DNA of 64,000 nt from Myxococcales bacterium. Lineage in GTDB: Bacteria > Myxococcota_A > Polyangia > Polyangiales > Polyangiaceae. Below the pieces are notes generated by a model, which saw only the letters and a list, made by a program, of their open reading frames with translations, made no database searches and was not told the origin of the DNA. The DNA lies in NCBI GenBank assembly GCA_016712525.1, contig JADJQX010000007.1:2170001-2234000 (forward strand), read 5' to 3'. Below, one piece after another: positions 13,698-22,308 of the stretch. The position numbers were made by a program, and so were the translations under genes. How positions within the stretch are numbered: position 1 is the first letter of the stretch; each line of letters begins with the position of its first letter.

Positions 13698-13735
13698 CGC
13701 CCCGCGGAGGAGACCTCCGTGGGGCGCACCGTTTT
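13698..13735 (+). terminator. Terminator after the Gly-repeat lipoprotein gene
   Basis: CGCCCCGCGGAGG (13698-13710) pairs with CCTCCGTGGGGCG (13714-13726) with one G-T wobble and a 3-nt loop. CACCGTTTT follows on the plus strand. It lies 23 bp past the stop codon. The acyl-CoA ligase gene converges from the other side, but the reverse strand has no T-run, so the element serves mainly the plus-strand gene. Confidence 0.75.
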
Positions 13736-13805
13736 CGAAGCGAAACACGCGCGAGGCCCAAAGACCAAAGGTCGCCGGACCTCTTCCTACCCGAGGCGCT
13801 CGCGC

Positions 13806-15584
13806 TCAGTCGGCGCCGGCGTAGAGCGCCTCGATCTCGCCTTTGTACTTCTCGTTCACGACCTTGCGTTTGATCTTCATCGTGGGCGTGAGCTCGCCGC
13901 CCTCGATCGAGAAGTCGTGCGGTAAGATGGCGAATTTCTTGATGGTTTGGACGCGCGCGAGGGAAGCGTTCACCGTCGCGATCTGGCGCTCGAGGTGCGC
14001 GAAGAACACCGGGTCCTTGGCCGCCGTGGGCACGTCGCGCGCGGAGCTCCCGCACTCTTCGCACTCGCGCGCGATGCGCTCGGGATCGAGCGTGACGAGC
14101 GCCGCGAGGAACTTCTGGCGGTCGCCGATCACCACGGCCTGACCCACGACGGGGAGCGCCTTGAGCGCCCCCTCGATGACCTGCGGGGCGATGTTCTCTC
14201 CGCCCGCGGTGATGAGCAGATCCTTCTTGCGGTCCGTGATCTGCACGTACCCCTCGCGGTCGACCGTGCCGATGTCCCCCGAGTGGAGCCACCCGTCGGC
14301 GTCGATGGCGTTCGCGGTCGCCTCCGCGTCGTGGAGGTAGCCCTTGAACACGTGCCGACCCCGGTAACAAATCTCGCCGTCGGCGGCGATCTTGAGCTCG
14401 GTGCCGGGCACCACGCGGCCCGCCTTGCCGGTGCGGTACGCGTCGGGCGCCGAGAACGACGCGGGCCCCGTGCACTCGCTCATGCCGTACACCTCGAGCA
14501 GAGGGATGCCGAGGCTCAAGAAGAACTCGAGCGTGTCCTTCGAGATCGGCGCGGCCCCCGTGACGGCCACGCGGAGTCGGTCCATGCCGAGGCGCTCCCG
14601 CACCGTGTCGAACACGAGCTTCTTCGCGACCGGGTACCAGAAGGGGCGCTTCTCGCCGCGTTGATCGGCGTACCCGGACGCGAGACCGATCCCGCGCGCC
14701 CACGCGGCGAGCTTCTTCCGCGCGGGCGGGGCGTTCGCGCCGGCGGCGACCATCTTGGCTTGCATCTTCTCCCAGACCCGGGGCACCCCGAGGAAGAACG
14801 TGGGGCGGACCTCCTTCAGGTTCTCGCCGAGGGCCTCGAGGCTCTCGCCGAAGTACACGGTCGAGCCCATGCGCATCGGCCCGTGCACCGTCAGCATCTG
14901 CTCGGCCACGTGGCTCAGCGGGAGGTAGCTGAGGCTCACGTCGTCCGAGCCGAACCGAAGCGTCTCGACGAGGGTGTTCGCGGTCCACGTGCAGTTGTCG
15001 TGCGACAGCATGACGGCCTTCGGGTCGCCCGTGGTGCCCGAGGTGTAGATGAGCGTGCAGACGTCGTCGGGAGACTGCTCCTCCATGCGAGCGGAGAGCG
15101 CGGCGTCGGTCACCGTGTCGCCCTTGGCGAGGAACTCGTCCCACGAGAGCACGCCCTCGGAGGTGGGCGGCTCGTTCATCTGCACGATGGCCACGAGCTT
15201 CGGCAGCTCGGAGCGCACCTCGAGGAACTTCTTCGACTGCGCGTCGTTCTCGGTGAAGGCGACCCGCGCCCCGGAGTGGGCCGCGATGTACCGGCACTGA
15301 GCCGGGCTGTTCGTCGTGTAGATGCCCGCGGGCACGCCCCCGGCGAAGATGGCGCCGACGTTCGCCGTGACCCACTCGGGTGAGTTGAAGCCGATGAGCA
15401 CGACCGACTCGCCCTTCTCGAGGCCGAGGGCCATGAGCGCACGCGCCGCGCGTCGCACGTTCGCGAGGTACCCTTCCCAGCTCGTCGCGCGCCACGCGCC
15501 GCCACGTTTGACCTTGAGGGCGGTACGCGCCCCATGCCGCTTGACCGTCTCGGCGAGCACCTCGAACACACGCTTTTTGACCAT
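13806..15584 (-). CDS. Long-chain fatty acid-CoA ligase (AMP-forming)
   Basis: Cytoplasmic acyl-adenylate-forming enzyme of 592 residues. It activates fatty acids to acyl-CoA through an acyl-AMP intermediate. The P-loop-like AMP motif is LIYTSGTTGDPKAVM near residue 180. The central motif YGMSECTGP (about 335) and the hinge/adenine motifs DGWLHSGDIG and ITDRKKDLLITAGGENIAP follow in the usual order, and the C-terminal lysine block PTMKIKRK is present. The sequence resembles the bubblegum/FadD15 type of long-chain ligase. The ATG at 15582-15584 is chosen; ten extra upstream codons in frame look non-coding. It converges on the lipoprotein gene and is 50 bp downstream of the next minus-strand gene. 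Confidence 0.92.
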   Translation of the reverse strand: MVKKRVFEVLAETVKRHGARTALKVKRGGAWRATSWEGYLANVRRAARALMALGLEKGESVVLIGFNSPEWVTANVGAIFAGGVPAGIYTTNSPAQCRYIAAHSGARVAFTENDAQSKKFLEVRSELPKLVAIVQMNEPPTSEGVLSWDEFLAKGDTVTDAALSARMEEQSPDDVCTLIYTSGTTGDPKAVMLSHDNCTWTANTLVETLRFGSDDVSLSYLPLSHVAEQMLTVHGPMRMGSTVYFGESLEALGENLKEVRPTFFLGVPRVWEKMQAKMVAAGANAPPARKKLAAWARGIGLASGYADQRGEKRPFWYPVAKKLVFDTVRERLGMDRLRVAVTGAAPISKDTLEFFLSLGIPLLEVYGMSECTGPASFSAPDAYRTGKAGRVVPGTELKIAADGEICYRGRHVFKGYLHDAEATANAIDADGWLHSGDIGTVDREGYVQITDRKKDLLITAGGENIAPQVIEGALKALPVVGQAVVIGDRQKFLAALVTLDPERIARECEECGSSARDVPTAAKDPVFFAHLERQIATVNASLARVQTIKKFAILPHDFSIEGGELTPTMKIKRKVVNEKYKGEIEALYAGAD

Positions 15585-15634
15585 GCCCGACAGCCTATGG
15601 GAGCGGCTCGGCACGACAAGCCGAAATGCCGGCC

Positions 15635-16243
15635 TCAGGTGTACGCTTCGAGCGCACGCGCGACCGCGACGAGGCGCGCCATGGCCGAACGCACCGCGTC
15701 AATCTCGGGATCGTACTGGCCGGCGCGGCGAAGCTCGTCCTCGACCTCGGCGACGAGGTCGTCGAAGTGGAGGCCCTTCGCCAGCTCCACGCGCAGCGTG
15801 AGGTCCTTCGGGAGCTCGTGGGTGACCCCGGGACCGAGCGCGCGCGCGTTCTCGCCGATGGCCTCGAGCGTGGCGTGCGCCCAGGCTACGACCCCTCGCA
15901 GGTAGTCGACGAACGCGCTCCCGTCCCGGAAGAGCCGAGGAGCCGACGCCGACGCGCCGAGGACTTGGAGGAGGCCGTCGCGGACGTGCGCGAGAGCTTG
16001 CGCGCGGCCCTTCAGGGCACGCACGGCGGCACCCGAGCGCCCGTTGAACGCGAACCGCACCCCTTCGAGCCCCTGCACGAGCGCGCGGGTCTCGCGTTCG
16101 AGCTGCGCGGCGAGCGCACGGCTCTCGGCGGCGCGGCTCTCGGCGCTCCTCGCACGAACACCCGACTCCTCCTCGCCGAGCTCACGCGACGAGGCCGCGC
16201 TCGGCACGAGGAGATCTTCGGGGCGTGAGGTGCGGGAGGTCAT
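15635..16243 (-). CDS. Hypothetical helical protein
   Basis: Predicted protein of 202 residues, almost entirely helical and charged, with heptad-like stretches (ESRAAESRALAAQLERETRALVQG region, residues 34-58) suggesting a coiled coil. There is no signal peptide, membrane segment or catalytic motif. The minus frame is preferred to an overlapping plus frame because its composition is balanced and the plus frame is arginine-rich. It lies just upstream of the acyl-CoA ligase on the same strand and may be cotranscribed with it. Family unknown. Confidence 0.65.
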   Translation of the reverse strand: MTSRTSRPEDLLVPSAASSRELGEEESGVRARSAESRAAESRALAAQLERETRALVQGLEGVRFAFNGRSGAAVRALKGRAQALAHVRDGLLQVLGASASAPRLFRDGSAFVDYLRGVVAWAHATLEAIGENARALGPGVTHELPKDLTLRVELAKGLHFDDLVAEVEDELRRAGQYDPEIDAVRSAMARLVAVARALEAYT

Positions 16244-16387
16244 GAGGCGCGTTCCTCGGACGTATACGGGGTCGCCCTAAGATTCTTCCTCAATCCTTCG
16301 GGCGTGCACGCCTTGCTTCCCCTTTTCCTTCGCGGGGTTGCGAAATTCCAGTACTAACGGAACGACCGCTGCGCCGCCCGCGAGCGC

Positions 16388-17353
16388 TCAGGCCGGCACT
16401 CCGCCCTCTTCGACCAAACGGAGCTGCCGGATGCGGCGGGCGTCCTCGGCTCGGCCGAGCTCTTCGGCCGTGCGTTCGAACTTGCCGAGGTCCTCGGCCC
16501 CGATGACGGGCGAGAACCGCTCGAGGATCGCCATGACGTGGCCCCACTGCCCCTCGAGCATACGGGCGTAGGCGAGGACGCGGATGGCCGTGACCTTGAG
16601 CTCGTCCGACGAGGTCTGGAGGAGGATCGGCTCCGCGATGCGGATGGCGGTCGCGCCGTCTTGGCGCTCGAGCGCCGCGTAGGCCTCGGCCATGGCGGCC
16701 GCGAGCGGGACCTCGTCGACCTCGGCCTTTCGGCCGGCCCGGAGCGCCTGGAAATTGCGGACGGCGTAGAGGAGGGCGAGGATCCCTCCGAAGAGGACCC
16801 CGGAGTAGAGCGCGAACGCGCCCACGGCGACACCGACGCCGATCGAGACGAAGCGCGCCGCCGCCTCGCCTCTCTTGGGCGACACGATGACGAAGAGCGA
16901 CGCCATGATGTTGCCGCCGTCGAGCGGGAGGATCGGGAGGAGGTTCAAGATGCCCCACCCGAGGTTCACGAAGATGACCCCGTCGAGCAGGGCGGCCTGC
17001 ATGGGGCTGAGGGAGAGCTTGGGAGCGAGGAGAAGGAGCGGGAGGCCGACCGCGATGCCCACGAGGGGGCCCGCGAGGCTCACCACGATTTGTTTGGCCG
17101 GAGAGATCCGTTTGCCGGCGATCCACGTCGTCAACCCGCCCATGCCGTGGAGCTGGATCGCCGGAGAGAGGCCGAAGAGGCGCCCTGCGTACGCGTGGCC
17201 GAGCTCGTGCATCAGCACACCGACGAACGCCGCGACGATCCAACCGACGACGAGGCCGGGATTTCGCAGGTTTCCGGCGCTGAAGAGCAGCATCGTCAAG
17301 AAGAACGAGCCGTGCACCTGGACGGGGATTTTGCCGAAGCGGAACGTGAGCAC
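16388..17353 (-). CDS. Site-2 protease (M50) family membrane metallopeptidase
   Basis: Intramembrane zinc protease of 321 residues. The zinc-binding HELGHAYAGRLFG motif lies at about residues 49-61 and the second metal ligand in NLLPILPLDGGN near 137-148. At least four to five hydrophobic segments surround these motifs, matching the SpoIVFB/S2P-like group. The C-terminal 110 residues are soluble and helical with a TPR-like look (AYAALERQDGATAIRIAE), perhaps a regulatory or substrate-binding part. The start is GTG at 17351-17353, with no clear Shine-Dalgarno. Such enzymes cut membrane-anchored regulators or signal peptides; the substrate here is unknown. Confidence 0.88.
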   Translation of the reverse strand: MLTFRFGKIPVQVHGSFFLTMLLFSAGNLRNPGLVVGWIVAAFVGVLMHELGHAYAGRLFGLSPAIQLHGMGGLTTWIAGKRISPAKQIVVSLAGPLVGIAVGLPLLLLAPKLSLSPMQAALLDGVIFVNLGWGILNLLPILPLDGGNIMASLFVIVSPKRGEAAARFVSIGVGVAVGAFALYSGVLFGGILALLYAVRNFQALRAGRKAEVDEVPLAAAMAEAYAALERQDGATAIRIAEPILLQTSSDELKVTAIRVLAYARMLEGQWGHVMAILERFSPVIGAEDLGKFERTAEELGRAEDARRIRQLRLVEEGGVPA

Positions 17354-17489
17354 GGTGCCAATGTGGGCGTGCGGGGGCGAGAAGTAAAGGCACGGGCCTG
17401 ACGAACGCGAAAGAAACGAGCCTCCCTCGGAGCCCGACGCCCCGTCCCAGGCTCTCTCCCTCCCAGGGCGTCGCGGCTTCCGCTCGCGC

Positions 17490-18323
17490 TCAGGGCGAAG
17501 CGCGCTTCGCGACCTCTTTCTCCCGGAGGAGGCGCGCGCCGAACGCCGTGTACGCGCGCACGAGCCAGCGCGGCGTCCACGCCGAGAGCGAGAGGAGCAC
17601 GCTCATGACGAAGCCGGGCAGCACGATGGCCCGACCGCGCGCGAAGCCCGAGAACGCGGACCGCGCGCAGTGGGCCGCCGAGATCTCGATGAAGCCCGGC
17701 ACCTTCATGCCCGTGAAATTGCCTGCGGTCTCTTCGAACTCGGTGGCGACCGGGCCTGGGCACACCTGCGTCACGGTCACACCGGTGCCCGAGAGATCGC
17801 ACCGCAGGGCCTCGGAGAAACCCGTGACGAAATGTTTCGAGCCGACGTAGGCCGCGAAGCCCGGCATCAAGGTGAGGCCCGCCCCCGAGCTCACGTTGAG
17901 GATGCCCCCACGACCGCGCTCGACCATGCCACGCACGCACGCGTGGGTCAGCGCGACCAGGCTCGTCACGTTGAGATCGATCATCGCGCGGAGCCGCCCG
18001 AGGTCCGCTTTGTCGAACATGCCCATCACGCCGATCCCGGCGTTGTTCACGAGCACGTCGGTGTGGACGCCGTCCTGCTCGAGGCGCGCGACCAGCGCGG
18101 TCGCCTCGTCGGGCACACCGAGATCACACGGCTCCACGCGGACGACGAGCGAGGGGTGCGCGCCTTCGAGCTCGGCCTTCAGCGCGGCGAGGCGGTCCTT
18201 CCGGCGCGCCACGAGGACGAGCACCTTGGCGCGCGCGGCGAAGAGCTTCGCGAGCTCGAGGCCGATGCCCGACGACGCACCCGTGAGGAGAACGGTGGCG
18301 CCGTCGATCGGGGGGCGGCTCAT
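17490..18323 (-). CDS. Short-chain dehydrogenase/reductase
   Basis: NAD(P)-dependent oxidoreductase of 277 residues with the classical SDR fold. The cofactor motif TGASSGIG is at about residues 14-21, NNAG at 92-95, the catalytic Ser in NVSSGAG (about 141) and YVGSK (Tyr/Lys) near 154-158, followed by CPGPVATEF. An arginine pair after beta-2 (ARRKDR) suggests NADP preference. The C-terminal part is hydrophobic, perhaps membrane-associated, as in lipid-modifying SDRs. The ATG at 18321-18323 overlaps the TGA of the upstream gene (ATGA), so translation is probably coupled. The substrate is unknown. Confidence 0.9.
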   Translation of the reverse strand: MSRPPIDGATVLLTGASSGIGLELAKLFAARAKVLVLVARRKDRLAALKAELEGAHPSLVVRVEPCDLGVPDEATALVARLEQDGVHTDVLVNNAGIGVMGMFDKADLGRLRAMIDLNVTSLVALTHACVRGMVERGRGGILNVSSGAGLTLMPGFAAYVGSKHFVTGFSEALRCDLSGTGVTVTQVCPGPVATEFEETAGNFTGMKVPGFIEISAAHCARSAFSGFARGRAIVLPGFVMSVLLSLSAWTPRWLVRAYTAFGARLLREKEVAKRASP

Positions 18324-19018
18324 AGGCCCTCCGCGCAGGAGTAGAGGCTGCAACCCGTCATGCACGTCTTGAAGCGCGCGCGTGCTGCGGGCACGAGCGC
18401 CGAGACGTACCTCGAGCACACGTCGAGGGAGAGCGAAGGGCACGAGCGTTGGAGCGCGCGGCACTCGGCGTCGGCCGAAGGGTCGGGGCACGAGGCTTTC
18501 ATGGCTCGGTCTCCACAGGCGTAGATGGCGCACGGATCGCACGACGGGGGCAGCCGGGCGATGCAGTCGGCGGCAGCCTTGGCGACTTTGGGCTTGAGGG
18601 CCTTGGAGAGCGAGGCGCACTTGGTCGCACCGAACCCTACCTTGGCGCATCCGCTGCACACGACCGCGACGGGGGTCGCGTCGTTGCAGGCGCCCTGCGG
18701 CCGAGCGACGTTGCGGGTGTCGACCTCGCCGCACGTGTCGGGCATGTCGTCGTCGGGCTCGTCGTCGCCCTCGTCGGTGGGCGCGGGAGGAACCTCACCG
18801 CGGGGAAGGCCCGACGACGCGGCCCTCGCGACCTTGGGCACCGCGCGCGACGGGGCGAGAGGCTGCTTCGGGATCGCGACGGGCGCGCCATCGACGGCAC
18901 CACCGGGGCCGCACGCGGCGACGACGACGGTCGCGGCCGTGGCCGTGGCCGTAACGCGGCTCTTCGCGACGAGGGCGCGCGTGAGCTCGAGGAACCGTGA
19001 GCGGTCGACGGGGCGCAC
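18320..19018 (-). CDS. Cys-rich secreted lipoprotein, function unknown
   Basis: Exported protein of 232 residues. The N-terminal basic/hydrophobic segment ends in a lipobox-like VVAAC (Cys35). A low-complexity linker rich in Pro, Asp and Glu (EGDDEPDDDMPD) is followed by a domain with about 14 Cys, including CSGCAKVGFGATKC and SCDPCAIYACG. That pattern suggests several disulfides in a secreted module. It is the middle gene of an operon: only 6 bp separate it from the YkgJ gene upstream, and its stop overlaps the SDR start by 4 bp. Family not recognised. Confidence 0.75.
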   Translation of the reverse strand: MRPVDRSRFLELTRALVAKSRVTATATAATVVVAACGPGGAVDGAPVAIPKQPLAPSRAVPKVARAASSGLPRGEVPPAPTDEGDDEPDDDMPDTCGEVDTRNVARPQGACNDATPVAVVCSGCAKVGFGATKCASLSKALKPKVAKAAADCIARLPPSCDPCAIYACGDRAMKASCPDPSADAECRALQRSCPSLSLDVCSRYVSALVPAARARFKTCMTGCSLYSCAEGL

Positions 19019-19024
19019 GTGGCC

Positions 19025-19912
19025 TCAGCGCTTCTTGGAGAGGGCCTTGCGGCGGTTGCGGTCGCGGCGCTTGGCGTCGGGATCGACACGGATCGCGGCC
19101 TTCTCGGTGTCGCGCATGCGGCCCCCGCGGAAGTCGTCGGCGAGGCGATCGATCAAGTCGCCGTACGCGATGGCGCCCTCGTCGCTGAGGCGCGTGTGGG
19201 AGAAGACCGGGCGGCCCTCGAGCCACGCCGCCGCGGCCCCGGGTTCGGCGAGGGCGGTCCGCAGCGCATTCACGAGCTCGTACGGCCCGGTCTCGCGGTC
19301 CCGCAGGCGCGAGGCGAGCATGAGCCCGAAGCCGGCGGCGTGCGTGGCTTGGAACAGGATAGGGTTCGAGGGGAGCACGGGGCTCGCGAGGCCCGCGTCG
19401 TGCGCCTCGGCGCAGCGGGCCGCGTCGCACGAGTTGTAGGCGCGGCACGCCACGGGGCGGGCTTCGTAGACGGTGCACGCGCCGGTGGCCTCGTCGAGGA
19501 GAGGGCACGGCACCTTTTCTTCGGCGCGCGCGTCGATGTCGAGGTCCTTCACGCGGGCGAAGGTGGCCTCGACGCGGGCGACGACCTCGGCGAGCTCGTC
19601 GGGCGTGCGTGTGGCACGGAGGTGCTCGGCGAGGTGGATCGCCTCGGGCGCGGACACGAGCACCGGAGTGCCCCGGCAGCAATACGAGCAGCCGCTCGTG
19701 CACGCGATGGGGAGCCTCCGGACGGCCTCGACCTGCGACGTGAGCGTGCGGGCCATCTCTCCCGCGAACGCGTGGAGCTCGGACACGACCTGGGTGACAC
19801 CGGCGGGGCCGGGGTGCTCGTCGAACAGCTCGAGCGCGGCACGAGCCGAGCCCTCGACGAGCGGTCGAACGAAAGGGTCTTGGGTGTCGAAGGACACCTG
19901 GCGCTCGGTCAT
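19025..19912 (-). CDS. YkgJ-family cysteine cluster protein
   Basis: Protein of 295 residues with the zinc/iron-chelating YkgJ-type CxxxCxxCC core. The first cluster is CTSGCSYCCRG near residue 71; the second reads PCPLLD....CTVYEARPVACRAYNSC around 136-161. The C-terminus is strongly basic (KRRDRNRRKALSKKR), which could contact nucleic acid. The biochemical role of YkgJ proteins is not well established; metal binding is expected. The ATG at 19910-19912 is the natural start. It is the first gene of the operon with the Cys-rich lipoprotein and the SDR. Confidence 0.85.
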   Translation of the reverse strand: MTERQVSFDTQDPFVRPLVEGSARAALELFDEHPGPAGVTQVVSELHAFAGEMARTLTSQVEAVRRLPIACTSGCSYCCRGTPVLVSAPEAIHLAEHLRATRTPDELAEVVARVEATFARVKDLDIDARAEEKVPCPLLDEATGACTVYEARPVACRAYNSCDAARCAEAHDAGLASPVLPSNPILFQATHAAGFGLMLASRLRDRETGPYELVNALRTALAEPGAAAAWLEGRPVFSHTRLSDEGAIAYGDLIDRLADDFRGGRMRDTEKAAIRVDPDAKRRDRNRRKALSKKR

Positions 19913-19982
19913 GGTCGAATCCTACGTGGGAACGTGAAAGAGGCGGGCAAGAGCGCACAAAAGGCTTTCATTTCATACACTT

Positions 19983-20681
19983 CTAGACACCATCCACGCC
20001 GGACACCCGGCGAACGAACGCCGCCACATGGCGCCCGATCCGAAGCTCGACCGGCTCGGCGTCCGCGGCCCGCCCGCGTTTCGGTGTCGCGAACCCATGA
20101 TCCGCGCCGGGCACGGCCTCGAGCGACCACCGCGAGCCTTCGGGATCGAGCCCGCGGAGCACCTCGGCGATGACGTCGCTGCCCCCGAACGCGTCGCGCT
20201 CGCCCTGGACGACGAGCGCTGGCCCCGGCACCTTCGCGAGCACGGCCTCGCGGGGAGCGCGCTCGGCAGGGCGCCCGGGCGGACAGAGCGGGTACCCGAG
20301 CGCCACGTACGCGACGAGCTCCGGCTCGGCGGCCCGCACGAGCGCCGCGACACGCGCGCCCATCGACTTTCCACCGACCGAGACCGCGCCGCCCATGCGC
20401 TCGCGCACGTCCTCGAGCACGGCCGTGTACGTGGTGAGGAGCGCGGGCATGCGATCGGGGAGCTTCTTGCCCGCAGCCATGTATGCGAAGTCGAAGGTGA
20501 CCACGTGCACGCCGGCGTCGGCCACGGCCGAGCTCACCGCGACGAGGAACGGATGGGCCTGGGACGCGCCGGCGCCGGGAGCGAGCACGAGCGTGGCTCC
20601 GCCGCCGTGGTCCGAGAGGTAGACCCTCGTGGGGATGGGTCCCGAGGGGGTGCGCACGTCGCGTGCGTCGAGGGTGGCCAT
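19983..20681 (-). CDS. KANL3/Tex30-like alpha/beta hydrolase
   Basis: Small serine hydrolase of 232 residues. The nucleophile elbow reads GGKSMGAR (GxSxG, about residue 100), and the acid/His region contains VQGERDAFGG and PGADHGF, as in the KANL3/Tex30 alpha/beta-hydrolase-like domain. An oxyanion-type loop VLAPGAGASQ is present near residue 34. No signal peptide is visible, so the enzyme is probably cytoplasmic; its substrate is unknown. The ATG at 20679-20681 is preferred. The longer reading frame upstream is arginine-rich and overlaps the vWA gene on the other strand. Confidence 0.85.
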   Translation of the reverse strand: MATLDARDVRTPSGPIPTRVYLSDHGGGATLVLAPGAGASQAHPFLVAVSSAVADAGVHVVTFDFAYMAAGKKLPDRMPALLTTYTAVLEDVRERMGGAVSVGGKSMGARVAALVRAAEPELVAYVALGYPLCPPGRPAERAPREAVLAKVPGPALVVQGERDAFGGSDVIAEVLRGLDPEGSRWSLEAVPGADHGFATPKRGRAADAEPVELRIGRHVAAFVRRVSGVDGV

Positions 20682-20837
20682 GGCGCGACGATGCCACACT
20701 CGAAGCCCCGGCGAGACCTCGTCGAGACTCGCGCTCGCCGCGTGCTTGGTCGCTCGCGCCGTGGCGTGGTCCATGGCGGATCCAGCATATTTTTCCAGGG
20801 GTACGGCACGAACGCGCGTGGTACGAAACTCTCCATC

Positions 20838-22142
20838 ATGGCGATTCGTCCTCGGCCGACGGCTGCCCTTTCCCTCGCTCTTTCTTTCACCGCCTTCACG
20901 GCGTTCCTCGCTCCCGCGTGTGGCTCGTCCGAGCCGCTCAGCGCGTTCGACGCGGGCTTCGACGCGGGCACGGTCACCTTCCCGCCCCCGGGCGACTTCG
21001 GCGACTCGGGCACCGGAGGCGACGGCGGAACGAACCCGTTCGACCTCGACGGCGGCTGCGCGAACGCCACCGCCGAAGCGAAGCGCACCCCTGTCTACAT
21101 GATGCTCGTCATCGACGGCTCGGGCAGCATGGACGGCTTCGACGGCACCGCGTACGTCGCCGGAGAGCGGGAGATCGATCCCGAGACCACGACGCCCCGG
21201 CAAGACCTGACAAACCAAGCGACGCAGTCCTCGGGAAAGAAGTGGATCGCGGTGCGCGGCGCGCTCAAGGCCTTCTTCGACGGTCTCGCGGCGCGCCCCG
21301 ATCCGAGCCTCGCGGTCGGCATGTATCTCTTCTCGAGCAACACCGCGAAGCCGAGCGCCCAGACCGACGTGGCCATCGGCTTCGTCGACGCGACGCAGGC
21401 GACGGCGCTGAAGGGCCGCCTCAGCCCGCCCGTGTATCCGGCGCAGGGCACCCCGCTCGCGGCGGCCGTGCGTGGCCAGCGCCCCATCTTGACGTCGTAC
21501 GTGCCGCAAGCGCCCGTGCTCCCGGGCGGGAAGTACGTGATGGTGATGATGACGGACGGCGTGCCCAACGCCGCGAACCTCACGCAGCCCCAGGCGAACG
21601 CCGACGTGATCGCGGCGATCAACGAGGCCAAGAACGGCACCCCGGGAGCGACGGTGTTCGTCGTCGGCGTGGGCAACCCCACGGCGCGCGTCGACCAGTA
21701 CGACGAGGTCTTCCTCGGTCAGGCCGCCCAGGCCGGCGGGGCCCCGGAGCCAGGATGCAACCCCGCCTGGTCGGACACGAACACCACCGGCAAGCCCTGC
21801 CACTTCCAGGTCACGCCCGGAGCCAAGACGGCCGCGCAGATCCGCGACGACTTCCTCGCGGCGATCAACCAGATCCGCGAGAAGGTCGCCTCGTGCGAGT
21901 TCACCCTCGAGAAGCCCCAGGGCGCGGGCGCCATCGACCCGACCAAGGTCAACGTGCTCTACACGAACGGCCAGGGCAAAGAGGCGCCCATCCCGCAGAA
22001 CCCGCAGAACGGCTGGTCGTACGACGACCCGCAAAACCCGACGAAGGTCATCCTGAACGGGCAAGCGTGCGCCGACATGAAAGCCGACCCCGACAGCAAG
22101 ATCCGCGTCGTCATCGGCTGCAAGACGATCGTGACCAAGTAG
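20838..22142 (+). CDS. von Willebrand factor A domain lipoprotein
   Basis: Lipoprotein of 434 residues. The signal peptide ends in APAC (Cys28), followed by a Gly/Asp/Pro-rich linker and a vWA domain from about residue 85. The metal-ion-dependent adhesion site is intact: DGSGSMDG near 94-101, a conserved Thr in QGTPLAAAV, and Asp in MMTDGVPNA. A Cys pair (about residues 310-325) and a further C-terminal beta domain with Cys (NGQACADMK, VIGCKTI) follow. vWA proteins mediate protein-protein contacts, so a surface adhesion or complex-assembly role is likely; the partner is unknown. It is divergent from the hydrolase gene. The ATG has no strong Shine-Dalgarno. Confidence 0.88.
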   Translation: MAIRPRPTAALSLALSFTAFTAFLAPACGSSEPLSAFDAGFDAGTVTFPPPGDFGDSGTGGDGGTNPFDLDGGCANATAEAKRTPVYMMLVIDGSGSMDGFDGTAYVAGEREIDPETTTPRQDLTNQATQSSGKKWIAVRGALKAFFDGLAARPDPSLAVGMYLFSSNTAKPSAQTDVAIGFVDATQATALKGRLSPPVYPAQGTPLAAAVRGQRPILTSYVPQAPVLPGGKYVMVMMTDGVPNAANLTQPQANADVIAAINEAKNGTPGATVFVVGVGNPTARVDQYDEVFLGQAAQAGGAPEPGCNPAWSDTNTTGKPCHFQVTPGAKTAAQIRDDFLAAINQIREKVASCEFTLEKPQGAGAIDPTKVNVLYTNGQGKEAPIPQNPQNGWSYDDPQNPTKVILNGQACADMKADPDSKIRVVIGCKTIVTK

Positions 22143-22308
22143 GCGAGGCGCTCGCCGAGGAGCAGCGCGTCACTCACGTTCGCCCACGTGGTGGTTGACG
22201 CTCTCCGTCATGGGCTTTCGCGTTGCGGGGCCGGAGCTTTTCGTAAAAACTGAATCGCTGAACGTCTTCCTTGCCAGTTGGGCTACGCCCGAGAGAACAA
22301 GAGGCCTC

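Noticed and set aside
11518..15495. Minus-strand open frame of 1325 codons spanning three genes
   Set aside because: It runs through the TetR, lipoprotein and acyl-CoA ligase genes in another frame and is Arg/His-rich throughout.
16301..16312. Palindrome GGCGTGCACGCC downstream of the helical protein's promoter
   Set aside because: It is in a spacer far from the start of either neighbour and has no repeat or partner site; GC-rich palindromes of 12 bp arise by chance here.
22142..22156. GGCGAG-GCG-CTCGCC hairpin after the vWA gene
   Set aside because: The stem is only 6 bp and no T-run follows, so I do not call it a terminator.
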